Shown here: positions 25,625 to 35,183 of the stretch, in pieces | Layout: each line of letters starts with the position of its first letter | Numbering within the stretch: the stretch's first letter is position 1 | NCBI GenBank assembly: GCA_963778465.1 | Contig: CAVZUK010000003.1 | Location: 1,488,001 to 1,552,000, forward strand | Reading direction: 5' to 3' | From: CAVZBW01 sp963778465 | GTDB lineage: Bacteria > Actinomycetota > Acidimicrobiia > Acidimicrobiales > RAAP-2 | DNA: 64,000 bases | Position numbers and translations under genes: made by a program | The notes under the pieces: model-generated | The model's database searches: none | What the model was told of the DNA's origin: nothing | The model's input: only the letters and a program-made list of their open reading frames with translations

Positions 25625-28600
25625 TCAGGCGACGAAGTACTTGGCCTGTGGGTGGTGGCAGACGATCGCGTCGGTGGTCTGTTCCGGGTGCAGCTGGAAC
25701 CCTTCGCTCACCTCGACCCCGATGCGCTCCCCCCCGAGCAGCTCGACGACCTTGGCGTTGTCTTCGAGGTTCGGGCACGCGGGGTAGCCCCACGAGTAGC
25801 GCCCGCCCCGGTATCGCTGCCGGAAGAGGCCGGTCAGCGTCGGCCCGTCCTCCCCGACGAATCCGAGCTCAGCGCGGATGCGGTGGTGCCAGTACTCGGC
25901 CAGCGCCTCCGCCATCTCGACGCCCAGCCCGTGAAGGAACAGGTAGTTGCGGTACTCGTTCTCCGCGAACAGCCGCGCCGCCTCCTCCGACACCCGGCGG
26001 CCCATCGTCACGAGCATGAACGACGCCCAGTCACCCTGACCCGATGCGGCCGGTCGGAAGAAATCCGCAATGCACAACCAGGGATCGGCGGCCTGCCGCG
26101 GGAACCCGAAGCGCATCCATTCGGAGGAGCGGCTCGCGTCCTTGTAGACGACGAGGTCGTTGCCCTCGGCGTTGGCCGGAAAGTGCCCCCAGGCGACCTG
26201 CGGCACGAGGAGGTCCTTCTCCTTCGCGCCGGCCAGCTCGTCGCGCAGGACGGCCTTCACCCGCTCCTTGAAGGCGGTGTCGTCCTCACCCTCCTCCGGG
26301 CGGAAACCCCATTGGTTGCGGAAGAGGGCCGTCAGGTTGAGGTACTCCGCGATGTCGTCGATCGAGAGACCCTTGGCGACGCGGCTCCCGACGAAGGGGG
26401 GAGGGAACAGCTGGTTGTCGTTGGCGATTCCGGGCGCTCGAGTGGGCGACCCCGGGGGTGCCTCGGCGGGAGCGTCGAGCCGGCTTCGCTTCGGCACGCG
26501 CCGCTCCGAGATCTCCCGTCCGAACTCGTCGTCCTCCTCCGTGCCGTCACGGAGCTCCATCAGACGGTCCATCGTGCGGAGCCCCTCGAAGGCGTCGCGT
26601 CCGTAGAAGAGGCGTCCGTCGTAGACCTCCCGAAGGTCGCGCTCCACGTACGTGCGCGTCAGGGCGGCGCCACCGAGCAGCACGGGCACCTCGGCGAGAC
26701 CCCGCCGGTTCATCTCCTCGAGGTTCTCGCGCATGACGAGGGTCGACTTGACCAGCAGGCCGCTCATCCCGAGGGCGTCCGCGCCGTGCTCCTCGACCGC
26801 CGCCAGCATCTCGCCGACCCCGACCTTGATGCCGAGGTTGATCACCTCGTACCCGTTGTTGGTGAGGATGATGTCGACCAAGTTCTTTCCGATGTCGTGC
26901 ACGTCACCCTTGACGGTGGCGAGCACGACCCTTCCTCGCCCGCCATCGTCGCTCTTGTCCATGTGAGGCTCGAGGTGCGCCACCGCCGCCTTCATCGTCT
27001 CGGCCGACGCCAGGACGAAGGGCAGCTGCATCTCGCCGGTCCGGAAGAGCTCGCCGACCGTCTTCATGCCGACGAGGAGGAACGAGTTGATGATGTCGAG
27101 CGGCGCATGCCCGTCGGCCATGGCCTCGTCCAGGTCCGACTCGAGGCCGTTGCGGTCCCCGTCGACGATGCGTTGCTCGAGGCGGCGCTCGACGGGCCAG
27201 TCGGAATGGTCCTCGGCGGGACCCGACGTGGCCGTCGCTCCCTCGAAGATGGTGAGCAGCTCGGCCAGGGGGTCGTAGCCGTCTCGCCGGCGGTCGTAGA
27301 CGAGGTCGAGGCAGACCTCCCGGGCGCGCTCGTCGATGCGCGAGAGCGGCAGGATCTTGGACGCGTGCACGATCGCCGCGTCGAGGCCGGCCTCGACGGC
27401 CTCGTGCAGAAAGACCGAGTTGAGCGCCTGGCGGGCCGCGGGATTGAGCCCGAAGGAGACGTTGGACAGCCCGAGGATGGTCGAGACCCCCGGCAACTCC
27501 TCCTTGATCCGGCGGATCGCCTCGAGGGTCTCGATCCCGTCGCGCCGGCTCTCCTCCATCCCGGTCGACAGGGGCAGCGCCAGGGGATCGAAGATCAGGT
27601 CCTGTGCCTCGAGGCCATAGCGGGAGACGGCGACGTCCCGGATGGCCCGGGCGGCGCGCACCTTCCAGTCGGCCGTGCGTGCCTGACCCTCCTCGTCGAT
27701 GCAGGTGCACACGACGGCCGCGCCGTACTCCCGGGCCAGTCTCAGGAACGTGTCGAGGCGCGTGCCCTCACCGTCCCCGTCCTCCAGGTTGACGGAGTTG
27801 AGGATGCTCCGGCCGCCGAGCCAGTCGAGGGCGGCGCGCACGACCGGACCCTCGGTCGAGTCGATCATCAGGGCGACGCTGGCCTGCGTGGCGAAGCGGC
27901 GCGCCACCTCCGTCATGTCGGACACCCCGTCGGCACCGGTGTAGTCGACGCACACGTCGATGACGTGGGCCCCCTCCTTGACCTGGTCCTTCGCCATGGC
28001 CACGCAGGTGTCCCAGTCCGCGCCCAGCATGGCCTCCCGGAAGCGCTTCGAGCCGTTGGCGTTGGTGCGCTCACCGACCACCAGGAAGCTCGTGTCCTGG
28101 TGGAGCGGGACCTGGCTGTAGATGGAGGAGGCGGCCGGCTCGAACACCGGTTGGCGATCGGCCGGTCGGAGGCCTGCGCAGCGCTCGACCACGGCCTCGA
28201 GGTGGGCCGGCGTCGTCCCGCAGCACCCTCCGATGACGGTGACCCCGAGACCGGTGACGAACTCGTGGTGGTAGTCGGCGAGCTGGTCCGGGGTGAGGTC
28301 GTAGTGCATGGCGCCTTCCACCACCGAGGGCAGGCCCACGTTGGGGACACACGAGATCGGGACCCTGCTCGACGCCGAGAGGTACCGGAGGGGCTCGCCC
28401 ATCTCGGAGGGGCCCGTGGCGCAGTTGAGCCCGATCACGTCCACCCGCATGGCGTCGAGCGCGGCGAGGGCGGCCTGGATCTCGGTGCCCGGCAGCATCC
28501 GGCCGGTGAGCTCGATCGTCACCTGCAGCTGGAGGGGCACGCGCCGGCCGAGGCGTGCCATCGCCCGACGGGCGCCCCCGATGGCCGCCTTGGCCTGCAG

Positions 28601-29134
28601 CAGGTCGTAGACGGTCTCGATGAGCAGGAGATCGACGCCGCCGGAGATCAGGCCGTTCGCCTGCTCCTCGTAGGAGTCCCGGAGATCGGCGAACGGGATC
28701 TGCCCGAGGGTGGGGAACTTGGTGCCCGGCCCCATGCTCCCCGCCACCCAGCGGGGGCGGTCGACCGTTCCGTACTCGTCCGCCACCCGGCGCGCCAGGT
28801 GCGACGCGGCCACGTTGAGCTCGTGCGCCCGGTCGGCCAGCCCGTACTCGGCGAGGACGACCGAGAACGCCCCGAAGGTGTCCGTCTCGATGACGTCGAC
28901 GCCGACGTCGAGGAACGACCGGTGCAGCCGCTCGACGACCTCGGGTCGGGTGTCGACCAGTATCTCGTTGCAACCCTCGAGCTCGGGGCCCCCGAAGTCC
29001 TCGGCCGTCAGGTTGGCGAGCTGCAGGTTGGTGCCCGTGGCGCCGTCGAGGATCACGACGCGCCGGCGGACCGCTTCGAGGTACGACGAATCGGCCGGAT
29101 CCATCCGGCCGAGCAGCTCGGGTGGCGTGGCCAT
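25625..29134 (-). CDS. metH: Cobalamin-dependent methionine synthase
   Basis: Transfers a methyl group from methyltetrahydrofolate to homocysteine through bound cobalamin. From the ATG at 29134 it has 1169 residues and all four modules. These are the homocysteine domain (ILDGATGTNLQ near the start, zinc cysteines in GGCCGTTPAHLEA), the pterin domain (VVGERTNANGSKRF onward), the B12 cap and Rossmann domain with His746 as the lower cobalt ligand (GDVHDIGKNLVDI), and the SAM-dependent reactivation domain (RYSWGYPACPNLEDN near the C-terminus). No cobalamin riboswitch is visible in the 57-base spacer to the divergent adenosyltransferase gene. A Shine-Dalgarno sequence is not evident. Confidence 0.96.
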   Translation of the reverse strand: MATPPELLGRMDPADSSYLEAVRRRVVILDGATGTNLQLANLTAEDFGGPELEGCNEILVDTRPEVVERLHRSFLDVGVDVIETDTFGAFSVVLAEYGLADRAHELNVAASHLARRVADEYGTVDRPRWVAGSMGPGTKFPTLGQIPFADLRDSYEEQANGLISGGVDLLLIETVYDLLQAKAAIGGARRAMARLGRRVPLQLQVTIELTGRMLPGTEIQAALAALDAMRVDVIGLNCATGPSEMGEPLRYLSASSRVPISCVPNVGLPSVVEGAMHYDLTPDQLADYHHEFVTGLGVTVIGGCCGTTPAHLEAVVERCAGLRPADRQPVFEPAASSIYSQVPLHQDTSFLVVGERTNANGSKRFREAMLGADWDTCVAMAKDQVKEGAHVIDVCVDYTGADGVSDMTEVARRFATQASVALMIDSTEGPVVRAALDWLGGRSILNSVNLEDGDGEGTRLDTFLRLAREYGAAVVCTCIDEEGQARTADWKVRAARAIRDVAVSRYGLEAQDLIFDPLALPLSTGMEESRRDGIETLEAIRRIKEELPGVSTILGLSNVSFGLNPAARQALNSVFLHEAVEAGLDAAIVHASKILPLSRIDERAREVCLDLVYDRRRDGYDPLAELLTIFEGATATSGPAEDHSDWPVERRLEQRIVDGDRNGLESDLDEAMADGHAPLDIINSFLLVGMKTVGELFRTGEMQLPFVLASAETMKAAVAHLEPHMDKSDDGGRGRVVLATVKGDVHDIGKNLVDIILTNNGYEVINLGIKVGVGEMLAAVEEHGADALGMSGLLVKSTLVMRENLEEMNRRGLAEVPVLLGGAALTRTYVERDLREVYDGRLFYGRDAFEGLRTMDRLMELRDGTEEDDEFGREISERRVPKRSRLDAPAEAPPGSPTRAPGIANDNQLFPPPFVGSRVAKGLSIDDIAEYLNLTALFRNQWGFRPEEGEDDTAFKERVKAVLRDELAGAKEKDLLVPQVAWGHFPANAEGNDLVVYKDASRSSEWMRFGFPRQAADPWLCIADFFRPAASGQGDWASFMLVTMGRRVSEEAARLFAENEYRNYLFLHGLGVEMAEALAEYWHHRIRAELGFVGEDGPTLTGLFRQRYRGGRYSWGYPACPNLEDNAKVVELLGGERIGVEVSEGFQLHPEQTTDAIVCHHPQAKYFVA

Positions 29135-29191
29135 ATAAAGGACGAGGTTAGTGGCGCTGGTCCCGACGAAGCGCCAGTAGCATGCGCGGCC

Positions 29192-29738
29192 GTGCGCATC
29201 TACACGCGTTCGCGGCGACGACGGGACCACCGGGCTCCTCTACGGGGGGCGGCTCCCCAAGGACGACGCCCGCATCCAGCTGAACGGCGCCGTCGACGAG
29301 GCACAGGCCGCACTGGGCGTCGCCCGCGCCGAGAGCCCACGTGGATCGGACTTGGACCGCCTCTTGATCGACCTCGAACGCGACCTCTGGGTCCTCATGG
29401 CGGAAGTGGCCACGGCCCCCGACAACCGTCACAAGCTCCAACCGGGCGCCTCGCTCGTCACCGACGAGATGGTCGAGCGCCTGGAGTCCGAGATCGACCG
29501 GCTCTCGGAGCGCTTCGAGATGCCCTCGGAATTCGTGGTGCCCGGCCAGAACCGCCGCTCCGCCGCCCTCGACGTCGCTCGGACGGTCGTCCGGCGGGCC
29601 GAGCGCATGGCGGTGGCCGACCCGCCTGCCGACGACTCGTTGGTCGTGCGCTATCTCAATCGCCTCTCCGACCTGCTCTGGACCATGGCGCGCTGGCAGG
29701 AGGGCGACGCGCACCTCACGGCAAGGAACCACGGCTGA
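29192..29738 (+). pseudogene. PduO-type cob(I)alamin adenosyltransferase with a +1 frameshift
   Basis: Makes adenosylcobalamin from ATP and cob(I)alamin in its family. The GTG at 29192 starts VRIYTR, which matches the usual RIYTRTGDDGTTG opening. The rest (GDDGTTGLLYGGRLPKDDA onward) continues in a different frame from 29214. Between CGT (29207-29209) and GGC (29214) there are four bases where three are expected, so one extra base breaks the frame inside the ATP-binding motif. Downstream the protein is well preserved to residue about 180: RSAALDVARTVVRRAER and YLNRLSDLLWTMARWQEG. Good preservation suggests a sequencing error or a very recent mutation. It is divergent from metH and its stop overlaps the pepA start. 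Confidence 0.85.
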
Positions 29739-31282
29739 TGCCCCTTCGAGTCGAGCTGGCCCACCCCGAGGATCTGCCGTCGGACCTGGTCGCGATCGGG
29801 GTTCCCTACTGGAGCTCTCCGGACGGACCGGTGCTGCACGGGGGGCTCCCTCCGGCGTTGGCCGGTACCACGTTGCCGGCCACCATTCCCGCCGACTGGG
29901 CCCGCCGAGCCGGGTTCTCGGCGAAGCCCGGACAGTCGACGGTGCTCTCCGCCGCCTTCGAGTCGACCTCCCTCGTGGCGCTCGGGCTCGGCGATCCTGC
30001 CGGAGCGGACGCGGATCGCTGGCGACGAGCCGCGGCGGCGCTCGTGGGCGCGGCCGGGCAAGGAGGCGTCGCGGCGCTGGCCGTTCCCGGTACCGGCGCG
30101 GAGGGTGCCGGTGATGTCGACTCGGGCGGTGTCCTCTCGGCCGTCGCCGAGGGAGCCATGTTGGCCGCCTACCGCTACGACGAGTTTCGTTCGGACCCCC
30201 AGCGGCCGACGATCGAGCGGCTCCTGCTCGTCCCGGACGTGGGCAGGGGAGCCGCCGCCGGCGTCGACCCGGCGTCCTCCCTCCGCCGGGGTGTCACGTC
30301 GGCCGAGGCCGTGGGCTTCGCCCGCGACCTGGTCAACCGCCCCCCGAGCGAGCTCACCCCGAGCGTCTTCGCCGACCTCGTGGTGGAGAGGTTCCGGGGC
30401 GTCGGAGGGGTGGAGCTCGAGGTCTGGGGCGAGCACCGGATCGAGGAGGAGCGACTCGGTGGCCTCCTCGGCGTGAGCCGGGGTTCCTCCCAGCCGCCGC
30501 GCTTCGTCAAGGTGTCCTACCGGCCTGGTGTCGCGTCGCCCACCCCACACCTCGCGCTCGTGGGCAAGGGGATCACCTTCGACTCGGGCGGCCTCTCCCT
30601 CAAGACGGCCGACGGGATGACCACGATGAAGACGGACATGAGTGGCGCCGCGGCGGTCCTCGCGGCCACCTGGGCGTGTGCCGTCGAGGGCCTTCCCGTG
30701 CAGGTGAACGCCTATGCCCCGATCACCGAGAACATGCCGGGTGGTCGTGCCATCAAGCCGGGGGACGTGCTCACGGCTCGCAACGGCACGACCATGGAGG
30801 TCCTCAACACCGACGCCGAGGGGCGATTGGTGCTCGCCGACGCCCTCTGCTTGGCCGCCGAGGAGAGGCCCGACGCCGTCATCGATCTCGCCACCTTGAC
30901 CGGTGCCGCCGTCGTGGCGCTCGGTTCCTCGATCGCCGCCCTCTACGGCACCACCGGGCCGCTGGTTGCAGCCGTCGAGCAGGCGGGCCGGCGGGCCGGG
31001 GAGCAGTGCTGGCCGATGCCCCTCGCCGAGCAATACCGCGACCACCTCGACTCCGACGTCGCCGACCTGAAGAACATCGGCCGGCCGGGCCAGGCGGGGT
31101 CGATCGTGGCGGCGCTCTTCCTCGCCCGGTTCGCCGGCGACGTGCCGTGGGCGCACCTGGACATCGCCGGTCCCGCCCGGGCGGCCGAGGCGTCGGGCTA
31201 CCTCACCAAGGGGGGCACCGGGTTCGGCGTGAGGACGCTGCTCGAGCTCCTGAGGGAGCCGGGCTCGGCCGCTCCGTCCTGA
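29738..31282 (+). CDS. pepA: Leucyl aminopeptidase, M17 family
   Basis: Hexameric two-metal aminopeptidase that removes N-terminal residues from peptides. It has 514 residues from an ATG that shares an A with the previous stop (TGATG). Metal and catalytic residues lie in LVGKGITFDSGGLSLK (Lys and Asp), TMKTDMSGAAAVLAA (Asp), and NTDAEGRLVLADAL (the M17 signature with Asp, Glu and Arg). The N-terminal about 170 residues are the less conserved macro-like domain. The 3' end overlaps a convergent gene by 85 bases. Confidence 0.95.
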   Translation: MPLRVELAHPEDLPSDLVAIGVPYWSSPDGPVLHGGLPPALAGTTLPATIPADWARRAGFSAKPGQSTVLSAAFESTSLVALGLGDPAGADADRWRRAAAALVGAAGQGGVAALAVPGTGAEGAGDVDSGGVLSAVAEGAMLAAYRYDEFRSDPQRPTIERLLLVPDVGRGAAAGVDPASSLRRGVTSAEAVGFARDLVNRPPSELTPSVFADLVVERFRGVGGVELEVWGEHRIEEERLGGLLGVSRGSSQPPRFVKVSYRPGVASPTPHLALVGKGITFDSGGLSLKTADGMTTMKTDMSGAAAVLAATWACAVEGLPVQVNAYAPITENMPGGRAIKPGDVLTARNGTTMEVLNTDAEGRLVLADALCLAAEERPDAVIDLATLTGAAVVALGSSIAALYGTTGPLVAAVEQAGRRAGEQCWPMPLAEQYRDHLDSDVADLKNIGRPGQAGSIVAALFLARFAGDVPWAHLDIAGPARAAEASGYLTKGGTGFGVRTLLELLREPGSAAPS

Positions 31283-31788
31283 GCCGAGCCCCCCTGAGCC
31301 GCACCGTCCTGATCGGCCTGCCGCCAGCGCTCGTGCGCTCGCTGGATCTCCAGGGGCAGTCGCTGCAGATGGCGCTGGGGAACCAAGCCCACACGGCGTC
31401 GAGCGTCGAGCACGTCGCCCCGCAAGCGGATCATGCCGAAGCGCTCGCACCGACCGAGCACCCGCGCGAAGGGGGCATTGCGGCCCGGCCGAGGCGAGAG
31501 GCCGAGCGATCTGGCGGCCAGATCGAGGTTGAGCGCGAAGCCGTCCGGGGATCGCTCCAGCCCCGCCGCCAGCCGCCGCAAGAACCACGTCGCCGAGGGC
31601 CCGAGGATGCCCAGCCAGTAGAGCTCCACGTACTCCGAGCGGGGATCCACGCCGTGCGCGTCGACGATCGGGTCGAGCCACGGGGCGACCGTGACGCTGT
31701 TCGGGACCGTCATCTCCGGGTCGGCCCGCCCCGCCGCCGTCTCGCCGGCCGTCGGTGAGAGCCTCGGGGCGGCCCTTATCGAGGACAT
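31198..31788 (-). CDS. Conserved hypothetical protein, actinobacterial
   Basis: A protein of 196 residues from the ATG at 31788, or 171 from the ATG at 31713 (MTVPNSVTVAPWLD). I cannot name the family. The middle (DPRSEYVELYWLGILGPSAT, then WFLRRLAAGLERSPDGFALN) looks like a compact helical domain seen in uncharacterised actinobacterial proteins. It is followed by LARVLGRCERFGMIRL-like text and a basic part RRRVGLVPQRHLQRLP. This could be a small DNA- or RNA-binding protein, but no motif proves it. The last 28 residues are encoded antisense to the end of pepA and may not be conserved. Confidence 0.65.
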   Translation of the reverse strand: MSSIRAAPRLSPTAGETAAGRADPEMTVPNSVTVAPWLDPIVDAHGVDPRSEYVELYWLGILGPSATWFLRRLAAGLERSPDGFALNLDLAARSLGLSPRPGRNAPFARVLGRCERFGMIRLRGDVLDARRRVGLVPQRHLQRLPLEIQRAHERWRQADQDGAAQGGSAQDGAAEPGSLRSSSSVLTPNPVPPLVR

Positions 31789-31840
31789 GGCGCCCAAGGT
31801 AGTGACGCTCCCCGTCACTTCCCGGTTGGGTTTACCTCGG

Positions 31841-32470
31841 TCAGCCGCCTTCCCAGCGACCCGCGTGCATCCGGCGCCATCCCGGAGGAGGTCGGTCGGC
31901 TGAAGGCGAGCGGTGGTCCGACCCGTCGGGACGGCCGAGGACGATCGCCCCGAAGAGCCGCCAGCCGTCGGGCACCCCGAGGCCTTCGAGGAGAGGTGCC
32001 TCGCCCCGGAAGTTGCCGAGGAAGCAGGCACCCAGCCCGGCCTCGGTGAGGCCGAGGAGGACGAGCATCGTCTCGAAGGCGGCATCCCCAAACCAGTAGG
32101 GGACCGGCCAGGCCTCCGCGCCCCCCTCACCCTGCCGCACAGGACCGAGCCCCGAGCCGGCCTTGTCGGGCTCGCCGTAGCGGAGGACGTAGGCGCCGGG
32201 CCGGCACAGGGAGAGCAGGATCGCGGGTGCCCGTGAGAGCCCCGGCCACCTCCGTGAGCGCTCCCGCCAATCGGCCGTGGTCGTACGGTCCCAGTAGCGG
32301 GCGGTCTCCTCGGGGCCGGTCAGCGACAGCCACGCCGTGCCGCCGGTGTTGCCCGCGGAGGGCGCCCTCGTGGCGTCCGACACGATGGCGGCGAGGACCT
32401 GGGAGTCGACGGGGGTCCCGTCGAAGCTTCGCACCATGCGGCGGCTCAGGATCGTTTGGCGCACGTCCAC
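31841..32470 (-). CDS. Nitroreductase family protein
   Basis: FMN-dependent nitroreductase-like oxidoreductase, 209 residues from a GTG. The N-terminal RRMVRSFDGTPVD and DATRAPSAGNTGG are the FMN phosphate-binding segments. FGDAAFETMLVLLGLTEAGLGACFLGNF is the standard C-terminal helix-strand block. The substrate cannot be told. It is divergent from the rhodanese-ThiF gene at 32572. Confidence 0.87.
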   Translation of the reverse strand: MDVRQTILSRRMVRSFDGTPVDSQVLAAIVSDATRAPSAGNTGGTAWLSLTGPEETARYWDRTTTADWRERSRRWPGLSRAPAILLSLCRPGAYVLRYGEPDKAGSGLGPVRQGEGGAEAWPVPYWFGDAAFETMLVLLGLTEAGLGACFLGNFRGEAPLLEGLGVPDGWRLFGAIVLGRPDGSDHRSPSADRPPPGWRRMHAGRWEGG

Positions 32471-32571
32471 GAATCGTCCCCCGTGCTCGGAACCGGGCCC
32501 TCGCTGGGCCGGGATCCGGGAATCTCGACCCCGCTGGTACGGTTTTACACGATGAACACGGGAGGTCAGTA

Positions 32572-33729
32572 GTGGCCACTACGAGAGAGCTGCTGAGCAA
32601 CGCCAAGTCGTCCATCGAGGAGATCGACCCCGCCGCCGCCGAGGCGCTGCAGGGCCGGGCCGTCTACCTGGACGTTCGCGAGGCGGACGAGTACGAGCAG
32701 GGCGCCCTGCCCGACGCCGTCCACGTGCCCCGGGGGTTCCTCGAGTTCCAGGTCGAGGGCCGGATCCCCGACAAGGAGGTCCCGGTGGTCGTCTACTGCG
32801 CCGCCGGCAGCCGGTCCGCCTTCGCGGCCCGCACCCTGGGCGATCTCGGGTACTCGGACGTGACCTCGATGATCGGGGGTTTCAACCGCTGGAAGGACGA
32901 GGGCCGCCCGTGGGCCGCGCCCCGGGTGCTCACGCCCGAGCAGCGCAACCGGTACCACCGGCACCTTCTCCTCCCCGAGGTCGGCACCAAGGGTCAGCAG
33001 AAGCTCCTCGACTCCAAGGTCCTCCTGCTCGGCGCGGGCGGCCTCGGCTCGCCGGCCGCCCTCTACCTGGCCGCGGCCGGGGTCGGCACGCTCGGCATCA
33101 TCGACATGGACGTCGTGGACGCCTCCAACCTCCAGCGCCAGATCCTCCACAACATGGACCGGGTGGGAGAGCGCAAGGTCGACTCCGCCAAGAAGACGCT
33201 CACGGCCATCAATCCCGACGTGAACGTCGCCACCTACGACGTGCGGCTCGGTGCCGACAACGTCCTCGACATCATCGACGGGTACGACGTGATCGTGGAC
33301 GGGACCGACAACTTCCCGACCCGCTACCTGGTGAACGACGCCTCGCTGCTCAGGCGGATCCCGGTCGTGCACGGCTCGATCTTCCGCTTCGAGGGTCAGG
33401 TCACCGTCTTCGCCCCCTACGAGGGGCCCTGCTACCGCTGCATGATCCCAGAGCCCCCGCCCGCCGAGCTGGCCCCGTCGTGCGCGGAGGCCGGCGTCCT
33501 CGGCGTCCTCCCGGGGATCGTGGGCTCGATCCAGGCCCTCGAGGCCATCAAGGTCCTGCTCGACCTCGGCGATCCCCTCATCGGGCGGCTGCTCGCCTAC
33601 GACGCCCTCGAGGAGTCCTTCCGGACCTTCAAGGTTCGCCGCGATCCGCAGTGCCCGGCCTGCGGCCCGGACGCCGGTGAGATCGTCATCGCGGAGTACG
33701 ACGAGCTCTGCATGCCGCACGCCCACTGA
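32572..33729 (+). CDS. Rhodanese-ThiF/MoeB fusion, adenylyltransferase and sulfurtransferase
   Basis: Activates a ubiquitin-like sulfur carrier (MoaD, ThiS or CysO type) by adenylation and can hand it sulfur. The GTG at 32572 has GGGAGG upstream and gives 385 residues. Residues 1-115 are a rhodanese domain with persulfide Cys76 (VVVYCAAGSRSAFAA). Residues about 120-385 are the E1-like domain: GAGGLGSPAALYLAAAGVG (from residue 154), the SNLQRQILH loop, Cys304 (APSCAEAGVLG), and zinc cysteines 287/290 (CYRC) and 361/364 (CPAC). The domain order is the reverse of classical MoeZ, where rhodanese is C-terminal. Its carrier protein is not in the window. Confidence 0.93.
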   Translation: MATTRELLSNAKSSIEEIDPAAAEALQGRAVYLDVREADEYEQGALPDAVHVPRGFLEFQVEGRIPDKEVPVVVYCAAGSRSAFAARTLGDLGYSDVTSMIGGFNRWKDEGRPWAAPRVLTPEQRNRYHRHLLLPEVGTKGQQKLLDSKVLLLGAGGLGSPAALYLAAAGVGTLGIIDMDVVDASNLQRQILHNMDRVGERKVDSAKKTLTAINPDVNVATYDVRLGADNVLDIIDGYDVIVDGTDNFPTRYLVNDASLLRRIPVVHGSIFRFEGQVTVFAPYEGPCYRCMIPEPPPAELAPSCAEAGVLGVLPGIVGSIQALEAIKVLLDLGDPLIGRLLAYDALEESFRTFKVRRDPQCPACGPDAGEIVIAEYDELCMPHAH

Positions 33730-34259
33730 GGCACCGGGGGTGTAGAGAGGCAAAGTCTCAGTTGCCACGTACTTGTAGTGTGTAGTAGAGGAGAGATGTA
33801 GTAGAGGATTGTGAGAGGGGAAGACCTTGGTCGGTCGTCCTTGTCGGGAGAGTGCGGAACGAGGATAAGATCGGGGTGCAAGAGCGCCGCAGTGCTCTCG
33901 TCAGTTCCTAGACCGGTGGGAAGCCGATCGTGTACCGAGGAGCTCGAGATGCTGCTTGGTTTGACCGGGATCACAAGGACCTCGTTGGCAGGGCTTACGA
34001 CGAGCTCTCCTACCTTACCGTGGCGATGCCAAGACCCCGGAGAACTGCCGGATCTGGTCACGCGATTGTGGGCCGACTCCCAGCTGCGTCCAAGTCCTCG
34101 ATCTCGGTTGCGGCTGTGACATAACGATGGCGCGATCTGGCTGCCGCCTGCCATCAGGTGCTGGTGGAGTCCACGAGGAAGACGATGACTACGTTCTCGA
34201 TCGTCGACTCACCGGTGGCCCACCCGATGACCTAGACGTGGGCTCAGGCATGAGCGTGA
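33730..34259. other. Gene-poor junction, composition change
   Basis: I see no credible gene in these 530 bases. The first hundred are unusually rich in G, A and T (TGTAGTAGAGGA occurs at 33781-33792 and again at 33797-33808). The housekeeping-like DNA upstream stops here and the pseudogene-rich part begins. Short frames at 33811-34124 have no recognisable content. Confidence 0.5.
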
Positions 34260-34952
34260 TCAGAGCCATTGCGCCTCACCCGTGTTCGTCCCCCAGCCTC
34301 GATCGAGGCCAACCGCGGCAACGGCTCCAAGGACCGGGCCGACCAAATAAGCCCACCAATCTGTGAACTTGTCGGCAATCAACATCGGGCCGAGGGCTCG
34401 GGCCGGATTCACGGCCCCGCCACTCACGGGCCCCGCGATGAGGATGGCGGCCGCCAAGGCAAACCCGATAGCGACCGCTGAGACGGCCGGCGAGGCGTTC
34501 GGATTCGAGCCAACCGACACGACGATCCAGACGAGGACGAACGTCACCACGGCTTCGGCCAGCAGCGCCCGACCAAGCCCAGCGTTGCTCGATGGGAATG
34601 TGGCACCGAGGTACGCGACGGTTCGGGCCTTCTCGCCGTAGAGCCCCCACGCGAAGAGACCAGCCATGATCGCCCCCACGAACTGAGCGGCGAGATACGG
34701 GGCCACGTAGATCCACCTGACGCGACGATGGATCGCAAGCCCAAGGGTCAGAGCCGGATTCAGATGCGCTCCAGAGACTCGTCCCAAGCTGGCAACGAGA
34801 CTGGCCAAAACTAATCCGCCGGCCAAGGGCACAGCGAGCGATCCATAAGGAACACCCACAACGGGCCGGGCCAGCGAGGCAGCAATCGCCGTACTGATAA
34901 TGACGAGGACCAGAACGAACGTGCCGAATCCCTCCGCGGCCACAGCCCCCAC
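34260..34952 (-). CDS. Aquaporin / MIP family channel
   Basis: Integral membrane water or glycerol channel. Two half-helix signatures are present, SGAHLNPALTLG and SGGAVNPARALG, each with the NPA motif. About six hydrophobic helices run from AAEGFGTFVLVLVIISTAIA to YLVGPVLGAVAAVGLD. The GTG at 34952 gives 231 residues, the usual length; a GTG at 34943 is possible. A strong AAGGAGG further upstream leads into a different frame, so the true N-terminus could be disturbed. The selectivity filter cannot be assigned with confidence. Confidence 0.82.
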   Translation of the reverse strand: MGAVAAEGFGTFVLVLVIISTAIAASLARPVVGVPYGSLAVPLAGGLVLASLVASLGRVSGAHLNPALTLGLAIHRRVRWIYVAPYLAAQFVGAIMAGLFAWGLYGEKARTVAYLGATFPSSNAGLGRALLAEAVVTFVLVWIVVSVGSNPNASPAVSAVAIGFALAAAILIAGPVSGGAVNPARALGPMLIADKFTDWWAYLVGPVLGAVAAVGLDRGWGTNTGEAQWL

Positions 34953-35183
34953 AACATTGACGCCCGGACGATGGCCATGGAGGCCGCGCTCGAGCCCAGG
35001 GGCGACGCGGAAACCCCATTCGATGAAACGAGCACACGATGCACCTGGTTTGGCCTCCTTGACGACGGAACAACCTCCAGCCCCTGTCGGTGGCCGGGTG
35101 AAGCCCGAGAACGACAACACCGCGCAACTCGGTCGAGTCAACGGACCTGTTCTCGGCGCTCCACCCGGCCCACCAACCGGTGG

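Noticed and set aside
25652..31282. A plus-strand open frame of 1876 codons
   Set aside because: Its first part is antisense to metH and has no protein-like motifs; high G+C codon use keeps the antisense frame open. Only the end is real and is the leucyl aminopeptidase from 29738.
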